A DNA stretch of 27,348 bases from Blastocladiella britannica (taxonomy: Eukaryota > Blastocladiomycota > Blastocladiomycetes > Blastocladiales > Blastocladiaceae): positions 1 to 27,348 of the forward strand of contig MU624736.1 in the NCBI GenBank assembly GCA_025349905.2, read 5' to 3'. The notes below the pieces were generated by a model, which saw only the letters and a program-made list of their open reading frames with translations, did not search any database and was not told the DNA's origin. Positions within the stretch are counted from its first letter, which is position 1. Every line of letters begins with the position of its first letter. Made by a program: the position numbers and the translations under genes. Of this stretch, positions 13,722 to 23,903 are shown in pieces.

Positions 13722-14867
13722 ATGAGCGACCTTGTACCAACACCAACCGAGGCTCTTGCTGCGACGACCAGGGCAACCACAACGAATTTACGTGTCAAAA
13801 AGACCGGCCCGTCACACCTTGCCGCCGGCGCCGTTTCCGGACTGGCCACATGTATAGCACTCCAGCCACTGGACGTGATCAAGACGCGCATGCAACAGAC
13901 GGCCGTGGAGCTGGACCGGTCGGCGAGTAAAGGCGGCGCGCTCCCCTTGGCGCGCCTGGCCCAATTCCGCGCGTTGGGCGTTTCTGGCCAAATTCACTCG
14001 GTACTGACCCAGGTCGTGCACGAGCGCGGTATCCCTGGGCTCTGGCGCGGCACCGCACCGACTGTCCTTCGGTTCGTTTGACCCTCGTTGTTGTTGTTGA
14101 TTTTGATTGGTATCCAACATCCCATAACACCTGTCAGAAATGTCCCCGGATCCGCGTTTTACTTTTACTTTCTGCACCACCTGCGATCGGCGTTTTCGAG
14201 GACGCAAGTGGTATCGCGCGACTCGGCCAATATGATCTCGGGCGCAGCGGCGCGGGGAACCGCGGGACTGATCTTTATGCCCATCAGCGTGATCAAGGTC
14301 CGGTACGAGTCGTCGCAGTATGCGTATACGAGCGTTATCGGAGCTGCGCGTGGCATTGTTCAGTTAGAGGGGGTCCGTGGTATGTTTTTTTTTTTTTTCT
14401 TTTCTTTCCTCATACTTCCAGGGAGGAAAAGACTTTGACCTCAAAATGTAAAAGGACTCTTTGCCGGCGTGGGAGCAACCACCATGCGCGATGTACCCTA
14501 TGCCGGGATCTACGTGGCATTGTACGAGCAGTTGAAGGCAGCAGCACGGACCGCGGCTATCACCGCGGGAGGGGATCCAGCGGCTCCAGCGTCTGCGGCC
14601 ACGACCATGGCGTGCGGAGTGGCAGCAGGAACGCTTGCAACGTGTGTCACGCAGCCGTTTGACTTGCTGCGCACGCGCGTGCAACTGAGCCCGCAGCAGT
14701 ACCCGAACTCGCTGGTGGCCGCCCGCAAGGTCCTGGCGGCCGAGGGTGTGCGTGGGTTCTTTTCCGGGATGGTCCCGCGGCTGGTGCGCAAGCCATTACA
14801 CGCGGCCATCACCTGGACCGTGTACGAGGCGGTGGTGCGCGCGATTGAGGACGCGGAGCCGAGGTAG
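13722..14867 (+). CDS. HEM25: Mitochondrial glycine carrier for haem synthesis (Hem25/SLC25A38)
   Basis: Three exons: 13722-14071, 14138-14379 and 14455-14867, joining to 334 aa with a TAG stop. The protein is a six-helix carrier of the inner mitochondrial membrane that supplies glycine for the first step of haem synthesis. The three carrier repeats show QPLDVIKTRMQ, MPISVIKVRYES and QPFDLLRTRVQ. The middle motif with P-I-S/T-V-I-K and RYES is characteristic of SLC25A38/Hem25. NVPGSAFYFYFL, MRDVPYAGIYVALY and the ending AAITWTVYEAVV also fit. A hydrophilic N-terminal extension of about 35 residues precedes the first helix. Repeat 1 carries a long loop rich in Ala, Arg and Leu. The first donor is GTTCGT; the second intron starts with a T14 run and ends TAAAAG. 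Confidence 0.93.
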
Positions 14868-16060
14868 GTTGTGTGAATGAAACAGTGCACATCTGTTTCA
14901 ACCAAAACAAAAATCCACCAGAAGAGGAAAGGAAGAGGAGTGATCTCGACCCTGCACTTAAACAGGCACGCCAAAAGGAAAGGCCTAATCGAGAAAGGGT
15001 GGGAGTGAACCCAAATAAAAAGAGGGGGGGAGACGAAACTGCCCAGGTGTAACAAAGAGAAGTGGATGTCACACAAAACATGAACATATGTCTCACACCA
15101 ACGCAGAGTCGGCAGGTGGGGGCGCGGCGGCAGTGGTGGCTCCTCTCTCTCCCACCATCCTTTTCATTATGTGACCAACCAGTACCGGATGATAGCAAGA
15201 CCCGACCACCAAGGGGTACGATCCGCTTTCTTTATCGCTTTCCTCTAGCGCACCACAGCCACGAGTACAAGCGCGATCGATCTGCCGACTATTTTTTTTC
15301 TGGCTCCCTTTTCTTTTTTTCCGCCTCGAACTCGAGCGCGCGCGCATATAAATAAATAAACTGACTTCACTTCACATTGTATTTTTTTATAGGTCGAGAA
15401 TAAGCAACAAGCGAGCGCGAATCAAGGCCAAGATCAAGCAGGAATCCAAGATCAAGGTGTCGGGCCGGCGCCGCAAACGGGCGTATCGGACGGGCAGTCG
15501 GGTCGGATCGGGAGCGGTCGGCGGGGTCGGGATGAGTGGAAATAGCCAGAATGTAAGAAATCTTTTGGAAATATTGGATCCGAGCGCTGGAGCTGGAAAG
15601 CTGGGTTGTCGGAATGGCAGTGGAAACCCAGCCTGGATATCCATTGGGTATCACGGAAGGACTGGCCGAAATATCGACAAGAAAGCCGGACTGGTTTGTC
15701 ATTGGAAAGAAAATGGGCATTGTAATTCAGACGGAAGGATTGGGACACGGGAAATCCATGCAAAGTAAATCGTTCACCGATATTTCCATAGCAGGCCACC
15801 TTGGAATTCCATCTCCAAACCTGGCTTTAGCGCGTAGCCATGTGGCTTGTTTTGACAGATTATTGCGACTTTGAACAACTTTGACTGGCAACTGCATCCA
15901 CACTTCACCCTCTTTGCCCCACTCGCATTTCTTGGTGGCCCTGCTATTGCTTTTTTTTTTCCTTTCCCGTCGCATTACGAGGAAAAGCACACCAATACCT
16001 TGTCTGTCTTGACCTGCCTTCGCCGTCCTTACTGAACGGAAAAAATCATAAACTAAGAAA
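14868..16060. other. 1.2-kb spacer between HEM25 and the SH3-RA gene
   Basis: The longest stretch without a supported gene. Its left part is purine-rich 3' flank. TATAAATA lies at 15347-15354, followed by AT-rich sequence. From about 15410 to 15800 composition becomes GC-richer and codon-like. Several overlapping open frames of about 80-115 codons occur on both strands there (for example + 15614-15874), but none has a domain I recognise. An 8-bp perfect inverted repeat lies at 15600-15607 and 15625-15632. The last 150 bp are T-rich and probably form the SH3-RA promoter and leader. It could hold an unannotated gene, a long 5' UTR or nothing. Confidence 0.4.
15347..15354 (+). promoter_or_regulatory. 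TATA-box-like element
   Basis: A perfect TATAAATA after a CG-rich run (CTCGAGCGCGCGCGC). It lies about 700 bp upstream of the SH3-RA ATG, so it would serve either that gene through a long leader or a separate transcript. Motif match only. Confidence 0.3.
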
Positions 16061-18774
16061 ATGTCGGCCGCCACTTCCATGACACCCATCATTGAGGAGG
16101 ACCACGTCGACCTTGCCGCTGGCTCTGGACAGGACGGCGGCTACGACTCATCCTCGTCGACCGGCTCTGGTTCTGGCTCCAACTCTGGCTCGGGCCGCAA
16201 GCGCGGAAACCCCGGCCTGACCATCGACACCGCCGCCTCCAACGCGGCTGCTGCTGCTGCCGCTGCTGCTGCTGCCACCGCTGCCAATGGCGCTGCTGCG
16301 ACCAATGGCGCCACGTCTCCGACATCGGCCGCCGCCGCCACCGCTTCCGTCCAGTCGCCCACGTCCCCGACGGCCCCCGCCACTCCCGCCACGCCGTTGT
16401 CCGAAGACGTCGACTTTTCGCTGGTGTATGCACTGCACACGTTCGTGGCCACCATGGAGGGCCAGGTGGCGGTGGTACGCAACGAGCCGCTCATCTTGCT
16501 CGACGACTCCAACTCGTACTGGTGGCTGGTCAAGCCGCTGCGCTCCAACACCATTGGCTACATTCCGGCCGAGATTATCGAGACGCCGTACGAGCGGTTG
16601 GCACGCGTGAACCAGCAGAAGAACGTGGAGGTATTTGCCTTTATTTTTCATTGAAAGGACTCAAAATACTCACTCCATACGCTCATATAGCGCGCCCTCT
16701 TCCGCTCAAACGACATCCCAGGCGCTCCGTCCAAGTCTACCCGCCCCTCGCTGCACCCCAAATCGGTCGTGTTCCCCGTCGACCCGCGCGGCGACATTTT
16801 CCAGTACTCTCCCGCCGTCTCGGAGGAGGACTCGGACTTGGACAGCGACTATGATCCGCAGGGCAACATGAACCCCGAGGTGGCTGCCGAGGCCGAGGCC
16901 GAGGTTCACGCCGACGAGCCTTCCGCCACCGCTGCTGCCGACGAGCCCATGGACGTGGACGCGCCCGCAGAAGTCGCCCCAGCGGCTGCTCCCGTTGCTG
17001 CCGCCGCCGCAGAGGTGTCGGCTGCCGCGGAAGGTGATCAGATGGATGTAGATGAGCCTGCCGCCGCCGCTGCCGCTGCTGCTTCCTCGACCGACGACAA
17101 GCCGTCCAAGCGCTCGTCCTCGATTGGCGCGGTGCCCGGCTTTACCCACTCTGTCGACGCTGCCCCCGCCGCCCCTACTGTTGCCCACAAGGAGGGTGGT
17201 GCGTTTTTTATATCTTCAATTTTTTTTTTTTTTGATTTTTGATTGATTGGCGATTGCTCACCCTCCCAAAAAATACAGATGGCCTCAAGCACCTGCACGG
17301 AAAGGCCCTCCAAGCCGAAGCCGCAACCCACTTTGTTCGCGACCAGGACAGTTCGGATGTTTCTGCGACCACGGACGCCGCCATGGCTTCGCCGTCGACG
17401 CCCACACCCGACGAGATTGACCCCATCACGGTGCTGCGCATCTTCCCCGGTACGTCCACCATTTCGGCCGACGAGCACCAGTTCAAGACGGTGGTGGTGA
17501 CCAAGTCGATGTCGGTCGGCGAGCTGCTCAGCCAGGCTCTGCTCAAGTACCGCGTGTTTGGCCCGCTGTCGGCCCGCAAGACGGCAACCCCATCGGCCGA
17601 CCTGCTTGCCGACTGGTACTTGACCCTGTCGGTGACCGCTGGCCCCAAGCAGCACCACCACGTGCTCAACTCGCACGAGAACGTGCTTGACGCGCTGCTG
17701 GCGCTCCAGAAGCAGGCCGAAGAGGCCGAGGCGGCCGAGCTCGCGGCCGCGCCCGCGCCGGCACCCGCGCCCAAGAAGCGCAGCATGCTTGCGCGGTTCG
17801 CGTCCAAGCTGTACACGCCCACGCTCCTGGGCAAGAAGGAAAAGCACCACCTTGCCAAGCCGATTCTGCACGTGATTTCGCCCGCCGACACGTCGGCTAT
17901 CAAGCTCATGCTCCACCAGCACTCGGCCGTGTCGCCGACCACGTCCCCGTCGTCGTCGTCGCGCATCCTGGCGGACCAACAGTCGCACGCCTCGTTCCAG
18001 GCCACGGGTACCGCCGCATCGGCCGTGCTCCCGACGCTCATTCGGGTGGAAATGCCCGCCGACGCGCCAACCGCTGCCGCTGCTGAGGCTGCTTCGGCTG
18101 AAGTCGCCGAGCTTTCGGTAGCTATGGCCAAGACGCTCAAAGTTGCGCCCGGCGATTCCGCGCGCGCCGTGGTTGCGGCGGCGCTGAAAAAGTTTGCGCG
18201 CGCCGAGGGCAAGCCCCTGGGCGAGTCGCTCGAGTACACCCTGGTGGTGGCCAACACGGGCGCCGCGCTCGCACCCGACGCACTGGTGCTGTCGTCGGTG
18301 ACCACGGTGCCCGGTAAAGTCCCGACGCTCACGTTGCGCCGCGCCGCGTCCCGGACCACGCTGACGCTGGCGGTCGGGTCCGATGCCGTTGCCATTAAGG
18401 TCCCCGGCCCACCCTCGGGTGAAGCACCCAGTCCTGTTGCTGCGGAGGCAGCTGCTGTCGCTCGTAGCATCCCGGTCGAGGAGGCAGTGCCGGCAGCGAC
18501 GGCGGACGCAGCCGAGGGCGGTGTGGTGGATACGCTGATTGCCGAGTCTTCTGCGCCGACGGTCGCCATTCCGCGCGACGTCCCCAGTGGCGGTCCCATG
18601 TCCGGCACGTCCCCTAGCGGCGCCAAGCGGTTCTCGGAGCTCCTTTCGGAGGCCCAGTCGCTGGACCTGTCGCTCATTTTCGACGGAGGCTTGCCCGAGA
18701 TTGGAAGCGCGTCGTCGTCGGATCGCACTGCCACTGCCACCGGACATGCGGTCTCGGTGGAGGGCGGCCAGTAA
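16061..18774 (+). CDS. SH3 and Ras-association domain protein, probable polarity/signalling adaptor
   Basis: Three exons: 16061-16630, 16691-17198 and 17279-18774, joining to 857 aa with a TAA stop. The first 115 residues are low complexity (Gly/Ser, Ala, Thr/Pro). The SH3 domain spans about 120-185: DFSLVYALHTFVATMEGQ, then LLDDSNSYWWLVK and IGYIPAEIIETPYERLAR, close to the SH3 of fungal Bud14-type polarity proteins. An acidic, Ala-rich linker follows. An RA-like ubiquitin fold lies at about 400-510 (DPITVLRIFPG, a basic-hydrophobic strand, then a segment ending in NVLDALLALQKQA). Near 600-690 a second weaker segment (LPTLIRVEMPAD through LEYTLVVANTG) has a similar strand pattern and may be another RA-like fold. 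Such proteins link small GTPases or membrane sites to partners with proline motifs. I cannot name an exact orthologue. Confidence 0.8.
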
Positions 18775-19234
18775 AAAAGTAAACTCCCTCGCATCTTGTT
18801 TTTGTTGATTTTTTGCTTCGTTTTATTGCATGAAAATTCATAGAAGGCTTTCCCATCTCTGTTTTTTTTTTTTTTGTGGACGGAGGAGCAAAATGCAGAG
18901 GAAAACATTGAAACAAAGAAGTTTTCGCGGCGGAGCCAAGTTGAGAACAGCCTTGACCGTGAGAGAACATTTCGAATGCTCCGGTGTGGTGCTGTCCACG
19001 ACAGTACTCTCGCGCACTCTACGCCAATCAGCTGAAGTTGGCGAGGGGACAGTTTGACAAGGGACGAGTCCAACTGCTTGTCAGTTGTGTGTGAGTTGGA
19101 TGGAGTTCCCATTTCTCTCCCTTGATGGAATTCACATTTCGTGAATCGCACTGCATATTTTTTTTTTTTTTAAATCGAGCCCCACCTGGATCGCCAACTT
19201 GTTTTACGACTCTGCGCACAGCCAGTCGCGTGCC
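18775..19234. other. Spacer between the SH3-RA gene and the Tmc-like gene
   Basis: 460 bp holding the SH3-RA 3' end and the Tmc-like promoter. It has two T14 runs, at 18862-18875 and 19158-19171. Open frames here are antisense or uninformative, and I see no gene. Confidence 0.5.
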
Positions 19235-22200
19235 ATGAATGCACAAAATGATAACCACCTGGCTCGGCGATACATGCCGGCTTCTTTTGACCAGTCCTTG
19301 CATACAACCGCGAGGCTCGTCGTGAACCACTCGCCCGCAATTTTGAAGAATCGATACATGCAATGGTTTTTATACGTTCGTGCATTTTCTTTTTCATTCA
19401 TTTGAAGTGTAAAATTCGGTGGCCAGCGGATCAATCAATACCAACATAATATATTCCACAGCTTGTCCAGCAATATCAATGGATCGGATTTGCCATGAAT
19501 GCAACAACATTTCCTGGGATTCCAGGATTCTTGGACGCCATTTTCCATCCCGCACGAGCGCTTTGGAGCTTTGGAAACTATTCGACGTATGCAGCGGGAA
19601 CTATTGCAGGTACAGACAGCAACCGTTTCATGCGACATGATCCACTCTCACAACGAGCCCAATCGCAATAAATAAAAAAGCAGCTGCATGTCTGGTCATT
19701 GTGCCGGCGATCCTGTTCTTTGCAATGGCAATTCGCGTGCACCGAGGCCTTGTGCTTTCTCGCCGAGTACTGGCCTTCCTCAACGCATCGCAAACCGTCG
19801 TCATAACGGTGTGCCAGGTGCAGCTTCTCCAGCTTTTTGTTGCAGGGATCGCATGCTCGTCGGGAGGCCTCCTCTTGGTGTTCCCTGCCATCTCTTGCGC
19901 GAGTCCCCAGCACGCCGGTGTCCTGACCACTTGCATCATTGCACTCCTTATTTTGCTCCCTGCTATTGTCCTCGGGCCAACTGCTGTGCGTCCGCTCCAT
20001 TTTTTCATTAGCGCATTCCTTCAAAATATCGCTAATGCCCTCACGTACAGTTTGCGATATACGCCCCGAATAGCCCTTCCATTTTCGCAACGACTCGCGC
20101 CGCCCCCAACCAATACATGGCATTGCTGGGCGTTGCACTAGTGGTATTGGAGCGCTTTTCCATCGCCATTGATCCCTGGTTAGGCCAGTGGGCATTGATC
20201 GTGGTCGGACTCTGCGGCATGGCGCCGATTGCATTCGGTCCTCTGCTGCACAGCCACGTCCCCGCATCGTATTTCATATCCGCGACCGCCATTTCGTCCG
20301 GCGCGATGGCTTGCGCGTGGGCCACAATGCTCACTGCCGCCATTGTGAACGCCATCGCACTTAACTCGTTAGACCCAACGCGATGGGTCACGGCTCTGGC
20401 TGTCGGTGTCGTAACCGGACTGATTGTGGCGGTGGCGACATGGGTGGTTTCCATGCGCAACGCCGAGAGGTGTGTGCGGGCATGGTTCCAAGTCGCTCGC
20501 ACGTCGGCCGCAGCCGTGCCCTGGTCAAAAGTGGCCGGAATTGCCACGGTCCAAGACCCGAAATCAAGGAACGCGGTCCTTGATCAGATCGGCCGCCCCT
20601 TCACTGGCAAGCCTCTGGGATCCACCGCGGAATTGTCCATCTCTCGCTCAGCACAAATCAGCCCTGCCACTGGTGCTACTGTTGCTGATGCTGATGGCGA
20701 CGCTGGCGGTCCGCGTGCAAACAAGGGCACCATTTCAACCGATGCTATCAACCTGCTTCGAGTCCGCGACGAACCTCCGCGTCGACAAGTCTTTGAGTCG
20801 CCTCATCAGGTGGAATTCGGTATTTTTTTTTCTTCCATTCGTCTCAACAATCGCAATGGGGACTGCTCGTATAAACCACTGGAAGCGTATGCATAGCCAT
20901 TCGGTTCGTCCGATACAACCCGACCCCATCCCAGCTCTCCCTTGGCCTCCACCTGCTATTTGCGGGACTGTCCGAGTTCCCCAACTCGTTCGAGCTCAAA
21001 CTCCTCGCCGCGCAATACCTGTCGATCTATTTTGGCACTCAAGGCCAAGCGAGCGCCGCCCGCCTCTTGCGAGACCTAGAGCAAATGTCCGAGGCAGGGA
21101 CTGTACGCCGCTTCCTTGGCTCCAACGCGCGCTACATGTTGTGGTGCCACCTTCACGAGTCGCACATGTGCACCCTTGCGCTATCGGCGTCGCAAACGGG
21201 CAAATCCATTGGATCCAGCGCCATTGCCGCGGTCGCCAAACAGCATCACTTGCAGGCTCTTCATTCGGCGCGCGACTTTTGGGAAACTATCAGGACGGGG
21301 GCGGGCGCGTCGCGGGCCAATTCGGCGATTCGAAACTTTTCTGCATCTGCCTCCCGCTCTTCGAAAGCGTACCAGGAGCTCATTGCTGCTAGCCCCCGAG
21401 ACGTGTCGCTGTTGCGACAGTATGCTGGTTTCCTGTCGTGCGTCGAGTCCGACTCGTACCGCGCAACCAACATGATGGAACTCGCTGAAGAGCGTGCGTA
21501 CTTTTTTTTTTTTCCTGACCGAGAGTGAAAACAATCTTAACTCACGATAAAATATAATTACAGTTGAATACGAAGGTCACAAGGCACGCGAGTCCGACGA
21601 CGTCATCACTGAGGAAATGGACGCCAATTCCATGGAAGAGGTGGGTGACAAAATGGATTCCTCGCCCGCACCACACAAGGAGCGATGGAACAGCAACGCC
21701 GATAGCGAGCAAGAGCACACGCAAATCATCAAAATCAAGCGCAGTGGGTCCGTCAGCTCCTCGGGCTCGAGCTCGCGCAATGTTGGCCGGCGGCAACATC
21801 TCCGCGGCCTCATGTACGATCGGTTGGTCGCGCCTCTGCAACGGCACTGGCTGCTGACCATCTTTGCGGTCGCGTTTATCGTGACGCTGGCCGGTGGAAT
21901 CAATGCGAGCTTTGGATTCTACAAGCGCTCGTCCAGTGTGTTCACCACGTACGCGCAAATGCGGCCCACGCGCGTTAGCAGTGTTGCTGTGATTGAGAAT
22001 CTTCGCGGCATGGTGTTCAGCAATCTGGTCGGGAACCCGGCCCAGTTCGCGACCTGGAGCAGCGGGCTCAAATCCAAGGGCATCGACCCGTACCTTGCCG
22101 CCATTCCGGCGTTGGCCGCACAGCTCGCCATCGACACGAATCCGCCCGTGTACCGCGCCTATGTCGCTCGGAAATCGTCGAGCATCAGCGACTATACCGT

Positions 22201-23742
22201 GGAAGATCTACTAGCGAGCGACTTGCTGAACACGGTCGTCGAAGGCGCCCAGATCGCGCTCAACTACATGAACTACGGCGCTCTGACGCCGTCCGTCGTC
22301 GCGTCCATCAGCGAACTTCGGTTCCTGACCGACAACTGGGAGCCCGTGATTCTGGCGTGCCGCGACATGCTCAAGGCACCGCTCAACGATTACATCGTCA
22401 CTAACGGAAGCATTGCTCTACTGCTCTGGTGCTGGTTTGCCGGATCATTGGCGGTCCTGCTCATGGCGCTCGCGCTCGTCGACCGAAAACTCCTGCATGA
22501 GTTTTTCAACAACCAAACAATTGTAGTTGGGCTCGTGCAGCAAGTGCCCCGAATCGCCGCCGCCGATCTCGTCATGCAGTTTGAAGAGGCAATTGAGGAT
22601 TTCATAGCGATCAATGGCGTCGACGATGGAGAAGATGGGTTGAACGTCCGCGGCGCTGGAAACGTCCAAAAACAGCTGGAAAAAGCGTCGCTCTCCACAT
22701 CGCGGTCGGGTAGCAGCACCAATCGTCAAAGCGAGCGGCTGGAGTCGAGGACACGACAAATCAAGACCAGGATTATCGCGGGGATTGCGGTCATTGCGCT
22801 CTCGGTCGCCTCGATTTATATCTTTACGCTCCGGTACGGTCTTTGTTTTTATCTGTCATGATAAAGCACCACCTCATGTCTTGTATTCCACTCCATAGGA
22901 CATTGGATATCGCTTCCTACGTTGAATACCTCATCCAGTCGACAGACCGTCGGCAAAACATAATCACTCTGCGCCTTGTCACTCGAGAGTTTTTCTCGGG
23001 GTCGTCTGCGATTGATCCAGGTGCGTCGGCATATTTTTATTTTTTCATCCACCAGTCGCCACACCTTGCTCATGACTCAAAAACCACTTAACCAGGCCTA
23101 TTAGTGACCATGGCTCGCGGCCAAATCTCCGACACGCTCGCGCTGCACAATGAGCTGACAGGCCCGCTGGCACTATTCATGCCGAACGAGACGCGGTGGA
23201 CGCGCGACTGCACGCCGACGTCGCCGCTGTACTGTGCGACGATGGTAGAGAACTCGTCGATCGGGTGGACGCGCAGCCTAGCCAGCGTGACCATGGACAC
23301 CGAGATCCTGCGGTTCCTGCAAGTTGCGACGACGGTCGTGGACGGAATGGCGGCGATCCCGCGCCCGAACCCGTTGGACACGTCCTCGGCGCTGTACAAG
23401 AACTGGCTGCTCCTGCTGGCGCTGAGCTCGGACTTGCAAACGCGCATCTTCAACGCGCACTCGACGCTCATCAACACCAGCCAGCTCGAGATCAACGCCA
23501 ACCAGGCGGGGACAGTCGTCATGTTTGTGACTGCGCTGGTGATTGCGGCTGCGGGGTACGCCACGCTATACTTTGGGGTGCTGCGGCCGCTGCACCGCGA
23601 CGCGCACGCGGTGATCACGCTGATTCATCACGTTCCCGAGCCGGTGGTGCAAAAGGATGTGCCTAAGCTGCTTCGATTTATGGAGAGTGGTGGGGCGTCG
23701 CTGGAGGTTGCTGCTTCTGGCGAGGAGGATGCGGCCATGTAG
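19235..23742 (+). CDS. Large multi-pass membrane protein, Tmc (tiny macrocysts B/C)-like
   Basis: Eight exons: 19235-19375, 19462-19609, 19684-19985, 20051-20819, 20897-21493, 21564-22833, 22899-23020 and 23096-23742, joining to 1331 aa with a TAG stop; every junction restores the frame. Residues about 40-350 hold six to eight hydrophobic helices. A hydrophilic Ser/Thr/Ala stretch follows. Next is a soluble helical region (HQVEFAIRFVRYNPTPSQL, GLSEFPNSFELKLLAAQYL, LRQYAGFLSCVE) that looks like HAT/TPR-type repeats and is typical of Tmc-like proteins. Four more helices, near 748, 933, 1057 and 1257, enclose two probably extracytoplasmic segments of roughly 160 and 180 residues. The protein ends about 50 residues after the last helix with no cyclase, kinase or PAS domain. 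The Tmc assignment comes from layout and the repeat motifs. A mechanosensory or receptor role is speculation. The first exon is the least certain. Confidence 0.72.
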
Positions 23743-23903
23743 ATAGACAAGAAATCATTTTTTCCCAATCACACGCATCTTTGAATGGAAATAACCTAAT
23801 TATATTTCAAATAGGGAATGCTCTTGCTGCCAGCCATTGTCTTTTTTTTTTCGGAGCGGGCTGGCAGCAGATAAAAAAAGAGAGAGAAAAAAAGTGACCC
23901 CCA
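23743..23903. other. Convergent 3' spacer between the Tmc-like and RRM genes
   Basis: 161 bp between two facing stop codons. It is AT-rich with T and A runs and one strong inverted repeat listed separately. Both transcripts must end in or across it. Confidence 0.6.
23825..23869. terminator. 11-bp perfect inverted repeat in a convergent 3' spacer
   Basis: Arms at 23825-23835 (TGCTGCCAGCC) and 23859-23869 (GGCTGGCAGCA) with a 23-nt loop containing a T10 run. The arms are GC-rich in an otherwise AT-rich spacer, so a stable RNA hairpin could form from either strand. A role in 3' end formation is inferred from position only. Confidence 0.4.

Noticed and set aside
17038..19151. Very long minus-strand open frames (569 and 647 codons) opposite the SH3-RA gene
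   Set aside because: They read as Ser/Ala or Arg/Gly-rich low complexity with no domain. They are the expected shadow of a GC-rich + strand gene with clear SH3 and RA-like segments.
20041..20150. A frameshift in the Tmc-like gene
   Set aside because: The apparent shift is a normal 65-nt intron (19986-20050) with a GTGCGT donor and TACAG acceptor.
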